NCBI RefSeq assembly: GCF_024699075.1
Contig: NZ_JAILQF010000170.1
Span: 1 to 11,595 of the forward strand
Reading direction: 5' to 3'
DNA: 11,595 bases
Origin: Butyrivibrio sp.
GTDB lineage: Bacteria > Bacillota_A > Clostridia > Lachnospirales > Lachnospiraceae
Shown: positions 7,825 through 11,595 of the stretch, one piece after another
Position numbering within the stretch: the first letter of the stretch is position 1
Layout of the letters: each line of letters starts with the position of its first letter
Notes under the pieces: generated by a model
The model's database searches: none
The model's input: only the letters and a program-made list of their open reading frames with translations
What the model was told of the DNA's origin: nothing
Program-made: the position numbers and the translations under genes

Positions 7825-7867
7825 CTGATGTAGTTGCCACATATTCCGAATAAGGCAGCTACATCAG
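7825..7867. terminator. Hairpin between the convergent GH10 and esterase genes
   Basis: A 14-bp stem with one G-U pair (7825-7838 with 7854-7867) and a 15-nt loop, ending 10 bases before the esterase stop and about 120 bases after the GH10 stop. No strong T-run follows on either strand, so it is a weak, possibly bidirectional terminator or a mere 3' stabilising hairpin. Confidence 0.5.
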
Positions 7868-7877
7868 TCTATTGTAT

Positions 7878-9260
7878 CTAGTAATCAATGTGCTCACTTC
7901 CCGCAGTATATTCTAGGACGCTCGCATCCTGAGTATAGGTCATCTTCTTATCAGAATAAGCTATACCAAGGATCGTAAATTTCTTGTCCTTGTCTTCTTC
8001 AGCCATCCTGACTTCCAGCTTATGCTTGACTACTTCCTGCGAATCATAAACAAGTTCAATATAACTGTTATTCCAGGCATCAAACTTGTAGCCATCTAGG
8101 GCAGCCACAAGTTCGCCATCTACATAGATTTCTGCTTTACCATATTCAGCACTGATTGATCTCTTATAATCAAAGAGAATATTCTTGCAGGTAACTTCTA
8201 ATACAAATGGCTCATTACTACTTACATCATGCGACCAGTTATAAGGGAATGTAACTTCACCGTTCCTGACCAGCGCATGAACCTGAGTATCAGTCTGTGA
8301 AAAGCTCCCCCTTGTAACCTTAGCACCATTTGAATCCTTGCTGCTTACAAGCTTCATATTAAGGAAGTCAGGTGAATAGAAGTATGTGGCAGGTACAGGA
8401 GCTATAGACTTTGTTGCAGTTCCTGCTGCGACCGCGTCATCAACTTCATTCACAAGATTCATCAGTGTATCAGCCATGATCTTATGACCAAGGGCTGTCG
8501 GATGATAATCATCACTAAAGTATAACTGATTATTAAGATACCCTGCTTCAAAGGCTGCTTGAGTACCTTCCTTAACACTTACCATAGGTGTTCCGTACAG
8601 AATGCCAACTGGTTTGTAGAGATCTTCCGTATTCCACCTTGACTTAAATACAGCAAACATCTGTACTACTGCAGTCTCATCATCTGTTTCAAGGATCTGT
8701 CTTATAAGGCTTTCATATGCACGGCCGTTTGTAGGATCCTCCTGGTCATTGACCGAGAACTCTACTACTACAAGATCAGGAGTTTTGGAGCACTTTTTAG
8801 TAACGTCCCTGTCATATCTTAGGGCTCCAATAGCAGAGGAGGTCCCGCCCACTCCGGCATTGACATACTCTATCTTGGCTTTAGGATATTTCTCTGTTAG
8901 AGAAGCTATAAACTGATCGCCATAAGACTGGGCAGGATCAAGGACTCCGCCGCCCTCTGTTACAGAGCCGCCTATAAGTGCTATAGTAACTTTTTTGCCC
9001 TTTTGTAGTTTTCTGATTAAATTTTCCAATCTTCCATTGGTACCTGTCGAAAGAATTCCTGCCTTAAGAGTCTCTTTATACCACTCTTCTTCGTAAATGC
9101 TGATATAAGAAGATGAAATATCCGTATCATCTTTAGATGCCAGGCCTGCTATATTGCCATTATCTGATGCTGTTCCTGCATAAGCTTTCTGTACACTAAA
9201 GCCAGCCATACATACTACCATGTTAAGCACCAGCAACAAGTCTATTATTATTTTTTTCAT
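7878..9260 (-). CDS. Secreted two-domain SGNH/GDSL esterase, probable carbohydrate esterase
   Basis: 460 residues. The N-terminus is a Sec signal peptide with likely cleavage after AYA (about residue 28). The SGNH domain follows: block I IGGSVTEGGG with nucleophile S99, block II NAGVGGTSS (134-142), block III-like EFSVND with N171, and block V DDYHP with D250 and H253. This set fits a Ser-His-Asp hydrolase of the sugar-deacetylating type. Residues about 285-460 form a second, beta-rich part with short motifs such as AEIYVDGELVAALDG and KFTILGIAYS, which look like a galactose-binding-like or carbohydrate-binding accessory domain. I infer removal of O-acetyl groups from plant polysaccharides outside the cell; a CE family number cannot be assigned by eye. 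It converges with the GH10 gene, supporting a xylan role. The start is backed by AAAGG (9269-9273) at 8 nt spacing, a moderate site. Confidence 0.88.
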   Translation of the reverse strand: MKKIIIDLLLVLNMVVCMAGFSVQKAYAGTASDNGNIAGLASKDDTDISSSYISIYEEEWYKETLKAGILSTGTNGRLENLIRKLQKGKKVTIALIGGSVTEGGGVLDPAQSYGDQFIASLTEKYPKAKIEYVNAGVGGTSSAIGALRYDRDVTKKCSKTPDLVVVEFSVNDQEDPTNGRAYESLIRQILETDDETAVVQMFAVFKSRWNTEDLYKPVGILYGTPMVSVKEGTQAAFEAGYLNNQLYFSDDYHPTALGHKIMADTLMNLVNEVDDAVAAGTATKSIAPVPATYFYSPDFLNMKLVSSKDSNGAKVTRGSFSQTDTQVHALVRNGEVTFPYNWSHDVSSNEPFVLEVTCKNILFDYKRSISAEYGKAEIYVDGELVAALDGYKFDAWNNSYIELVYDSQEVVKHKLEVRMAEEDKDKKFTILGIAYSDKKMTYTQDASVLEYTAGSEHIDY

Positions 9261-9296
9261 ATGTAATACCTTTAATTATCTTGGAATTCCTAAGAT

Positions 9297-9315
9297 CTAT
9301 AGTAAATGACTATAG
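9297..9315 (-). promoter_or_regulatory. Perfect 7-bp inverted repeat upstream of the esterase start
   Basis: CTATAGT (9297-9303), AAATG, ACTATAG (9309-9315). It lies about 37 bases upstream of the esterase ATG, so it would be a hairpin in the mRNA leader or an operator. AT-rich arms make the RNA stem weak. Confidence 0.3.
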
Positions 9316-9385
9316 AAAATGCCTTATGCCAATTATCTAATGCGGGCGTATAGGGCATTTGATGATTAGCAAGGTGAATTATCTT

Positions 9386-9413
9386 ATATTATTTACTACA
9401 AATGACGCGTGAA
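9386..9413 (-). promoter_or_regulatory. Tentative promoter of the SGNH esterase gene
   Basis: On the minus strand TTCACG (9408-9413), 16 nt, TAATAT (9386-9391). The -35 is poor, which would suit an activated promoter, since a perfect palindrome begins three bases further upstream. The leader would be about 120 nt. Confidence 0.25.
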
Positions 9414-9416
9414 CTA

Positions 9417-9437
9417 CTCGGTAATTGAATTACCGAG
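9417..9437. promoter_or_regulatory. Perfect 21-bp palindrome, likely operator
   Basis: Arms CTCGGTAATT and AATTACCGAG flank a single central base. A perfect dyad with a one-base centre is too tight to be a hairpin with a usable loop and suits a dimeric repressor or activator (for example GntR-like) better. It lies about 160 bases upstream of the esterase start and just upstream of that gene's tentative promoter. Confidence 0.45.
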
Positions 9438-9635
9438 GATTCCCGCTTTATGTCCTAAATAGATGTCGGTTGGTTTTAGAAAAACTTCATATCCAAAATT
9501 TATTTTCTCTGTTAAAGAAATATTGGAACTTTATTAAGCTCTCCCCTAGCGTTTCCAGACTAACATTCATTCTTTCTATAATGCTTCTCATCCATATGAA
9601 AGGCTTGAAGTCGTAGTTTTGTTCTACAAGACCAC

Positions 9636-9683
9636 AAAAAAAGGGAGGGGATAGTTTATTTCAAAACTATTCTCTCCCTTTTC
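9636..9683 (-). terminator. Terminator of ileS, possibly bidirectional
   Basis: An 18-position stem (9640-9657 with 9664-9681) and 6-nt loop, followed on the minus strand by a run of seven T. On the minus strand two stem positions are A-C mismatches; on the plus strand the same positions are G-U pairs, and the stem ends in TTTT. It therefore works as the IleRS terminator and could also stop plus-strand transcripts. Confidence 0.85.
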
Positions 9684-9725
9684 AATATTAAAATTATTCT
9701 GGTGTAATAAGATTATACTTTAATC

Positions 9726-11595
9726 TTAAACTCTCTTAACACCGATCTTACAGCTTTCGCCGTTGATATCCCAATCCTTCGCACTATCAAGATCCTGATC
9801 ATAATTGATAGAATCAGCAAGTACCTTGGTTGAAAGAGCAACTTCGTCAGCCTTAACAGCTGCAGCTACCTTCTCAGATCCTGTAAGAGATACTACGATT
9901 CTGTCCATAACTTCGAATCCTGAATCCTTACGCATTGTCTGGATCTTGGAGATTACTTCTGCTACGAGACCTTCGTTAACAAGTTCCTCTGTAAGATTAG
10001 TATCAAGGACTACTGTGATACCCCAGTCTTCCTGGCTCATGAAGCCTTCCTTCTGAGTCATATCGATAAGAAGGTCTTCTTTGGTAAGTTCAACAGCTTC
10101 GCCATTTACATCAAACTTAATTGAACCTTCTGCATTAAGTGTATCCATTGCTAAGTTACCATCAAGCTGTGAAAGATACTGCTTGATTCCTCCAAGGAGC
10201 TTACCATACTTAGGTCCTACTGTCTTAAGCTGTGGCTTGAATGTATAGCTTGTAAATTCACGAACATCATCTGTAAATGTAACAGCCTTGACATTAAGCT
10301 CATCTCTTACGATTTCCTGATAGAAGTCGCTAAGATCCTTGCTCTGTTCATTATCATTCTTTACATACATCTGTCCAAGAGGCTGACGGTTCTTCATGTT
10401 GCAGGCATTTCTGCAAGCACGGCCGAGTACTACTATATCAAGAACCTCTTCCATATCCTCTTCAAGCTGCTTATCAACATATTCTGCGTTAACAGATGGA
10501 TAATCGCAAAGGTGGATTGACTCAGGAGCATCCTTGAAGTTCTCTCTGACAAGATTCTGATAGATCTCTTCTGTCATGAAAGGAACCATAGGAGCTGCTG
10601 CCTTACAGATCTCAACAAGACATGTATAAAGTGTCATGTAAGCAGAGATCTTGTCCTGTTCCATTCCCTTAGCCCAGAAACGCTCACGGCTACGACGAAC
10701 GTACCAGTTAGACAGATCGTCAACAAACTTATCCATAACCTTAGCTGCTTCAGGAATCTTGTAGCTTTCAAGATTCTTATCTGCTGCTTCGATAGTAGAG
10801 TAAAGACGTGAAAGTATCCACTTATCCATTACAGTCAGCTTATCTTTTTCAAGCTTATAGTTAGAAGCATCAAAGCCATCAATATTAGCATAAAGTACGA
10901 AGAATGCATATGTATTCCAAAGTGTTCCAAGGAACTTACGCTGTCCTTCCTGAACTGCCTTACCATAGAATCTTGAAGGAAGCCATGGTGCGGAGTTTGT
11001 ATAGAAGTACCATCTGATAGCATCTGCGCCGTACTGATTAAGTGCTTCCATAGGATCTACAGCATTACCCTTTGACTTACTCATCTTCTGTCCGTTCTCA
11101 TCCTGTACAAGACCCAGAACGATAACGTTCTTAAATGCAGGCTTATTGAAAAGAAGTGTAGCCTCTGCATGAAGTGAATAGAACCATCCACGAGTCTGGT
11201 CTACTGCTTCTGAGATGAACTGTGCAGGGAACTGTTTTTCAAAAAGCTCTTTGTTTTCAAAAGGATAGTGAAGCTCTGCATATGGAGCTGCACCTGAATC
11301 GAACCAGCAGTCGATAACTTCAGGAACACGCTTCATTGTGCCGCCGCACTCATCACACTTAATGAAATAGTTATCAACATAAGGACGATGAAGCTCAGTT
11401 GTAAGAGCTGACTCATCACCTGAAAGCTCAGCAAGCTCTTTCTTTGATCCTACAGCGATCTTCTTGCCACAGTCAGGGCATTCCCAGATGTTAAGAGGTG
11501 TTCCCCAATATCTGTCACGAGATACTGCCCAGTCCTGAATGTTCTCAAGCCACTTACCGAATCTTCCTTCACCAATTGATTCTGGGATCCAGTTG
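9726..11595 (-). CDS. ileS: Isoleucyl-tRNA synthetase, C-terminal 622 residues, 5' part outside window
   Basis: The frame is open from the right window edge (first whole codon at 11594) to TAA at 9726-9728; the true start lies beyond the window. The enzyme charges tRNA-Ile with isoleucine in the cytoplasm. Visible: a four-cysteine knuckle (CPDC at 11469-11480 and CDEC at 11346-11357), EVIDCWFDSGAAPYA, DQTRGWFYSLHA, the signature loop KMSKS at 11073-11087, and the anticodon-binding region NWYVRRSRERFW. The HIGH motif and most of the editing domain are not in view. The wording of the CWFDSG block and the absence of a C-terminal zinc finger point to the type 2, eukaryote-like IleRS, a form known for lower mupirocin sensitivity; that property is family knowledge, not shown here. 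The Met at 11336 inside this frame is internal, not a start. A T-box leader, if any, would be off the window. Confidence 0.96.
   Translation of the reverse strand, partial: NWIPESIGEGRFGKWLENIQDWAVSRDRYWGTPLNIWECPDCGKKIAVGSKKELAELSGDESALTTELHRPYVDNYFIKCDECGGTMKRVPEVIDCWFDSGAAPYAELHYPFENKELFEKQFPAQFISEAVDQTRGWFYSLHAEATLLFNKPAFKNVIVLGLVQDENGQKMSKSKGNAVDPMEALNQYGADAIRWYFYTNSAPWLPSRFYGKAVQEGQRKFLGTLWNTYAFFVLYANIDGFDASNYKLEKDKLTVMDKWILSRLYSTIEAADKNLESYKIPEAAKVMDKFVDDLSNWYVRRSRERFWAKGMEQDKISAYMTLYTCLVEICKAAAPMVPFMTEEIYQNLVRENFKDAPESIHLCDYPSVNAEYVDKQLEEDMEEVLDIVVLGRACRNACNMKNRQPLGQMYVKNDNEQSKDLSDFYQEIVRDELNVKAVTFTDDVREFTSYTFKPQLKTVGPKYGKLLGGIKQYLSQLDGNLAMDTLNAEGSIKFDVNGEAVELTKEDLLIDMTQKEGFMSQEDWGITVVLDTNLTEELVNEGLVAEVISKIQTMRKDSGFEVMDRIVVSLTGSEKVAAAVKADEVALSTKVLADSINYDQDLDSAKDWDINGESCKIGVKRV

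Larger units (their letters stand above)
9261..9725. other. 465-base gap rich in inverted repeats
   Basis: No convincing gene lies between the IleRS stop and the esterase start. The gap holds, from the esterase side: CTATAGT/ACTATAG with a 5-nt loop (9297-9315); AAATGCC/GGCATTT arms (9317-9323, 9354-9360); a 21-bp palindrome (9417-9437); an imperfect 14-bp hairpin (12 matches) at 9492-9527; and the IleRS terminator hairpin. A minus-strand frame is open from within the terminator to TGA at 9487-9489 (contains MRSIIERMNVSLETLGES) but has no ribosome binding site. Confidence 0.5.

Noticed and set aside
9425..9616. A 63-codon plus-strand frame starting with TTG inside the palindrome
   Set aside because: Rare start codon, no ribosome binding site, composition typical of random AT-rich DNA; treated only as part of the unexplained gap.
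9726..11336. A start for isoleucyl-tRNA synthetase at the Met at 11336
   Set aside because: The frame stays open and clearly homologous (zinc knuckle, WAVSRDRYWG region) to the window edge, so this Met is internal.
1..11595. CRISPR array, insertion sequence or prophage signals
   Set aside because: No regularly spaced direct repeats, transposase, integrase or phage structural genes were seen; the only repeats are the dispersed intergenic element and local inverted repeats.

Overview
The window looks like chromosomal DNA of an anaerobic, fibre-degrading Firmicute of the Lachnospiraceae, most likely a rumen or gut Butyrivibrio or Pseudobutyrivibrio relative. The taxonomic guess rests on the AT-rich base composition with AGGAGG-type ribosome binding sites, a eukaryote-like (type 2) isoleucyl-tRNA synthetase, a glycogen phosphorylase of the common clostridial length, and a secreted xylanase beside a secreted SGNH esterase. 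It is inferred by eye, not by database search.

Layout from left to right: a 3'-truncated aconitase-superfamily hydratase (minus, runs off the left edge); a 412-base gap with its probable promoter and leader, one copy of a dispersed repeat and the glgP terminator; glycogen phosphorylase glgP (minus), flanked by its own terminator and promoter; a 305-base gap with an inverted repeat around the glgP promoter, a GC-rich islet and a degenerate repeat copy; a YfiH/PgeF-type multicopper-oxidase-like protein (minus); a roughly 390-base AT-rich divergent gap with two more repeat copies; a lipoprotein GH10 xylanase-like enzyme (plus); a 170-base convergent gap with a hairpin; a secreted two-domain SGNH/GDSL esterase (minus); a 465-base gap with five inverted repeats; and the C-terminal two thirds of isoleucyl-tRNA synthetase (minus, 5' end outside the window).

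The genes look like separate transcription units, not one operon. The functional pairing that stands out is the convergent GH10 enzyme plus SGNH esterase: a surface-anchored backbone hydrolase and a secreted esterase fit removal of xylan backbone and acetyl decorations. GlgP mobilises storage glucan inside the cell. The hydratase, YfiH and IleRS are housekeeping or peripheral metabolism. No CRISPR array, prophage, insertion sequence, tRNA or rRNA gene was found.

The points most worth checking are: (1) the GH10 protein keeps both catalytic glutamates but has changed several normally conserved active-site positions; (2) an approximately 65-bp intergenic repeat with an invariant 14-nt core next to a TATAAT-like box, in three good copies and one degenerate copy; (3) a perfect 21-bp palindrome next to a possible promoter for the esterase; (4) an aconitase homologue that keeps the Fe-S cysteines but not some substrate-site residues. 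No obviously new multi-gene system is visible.
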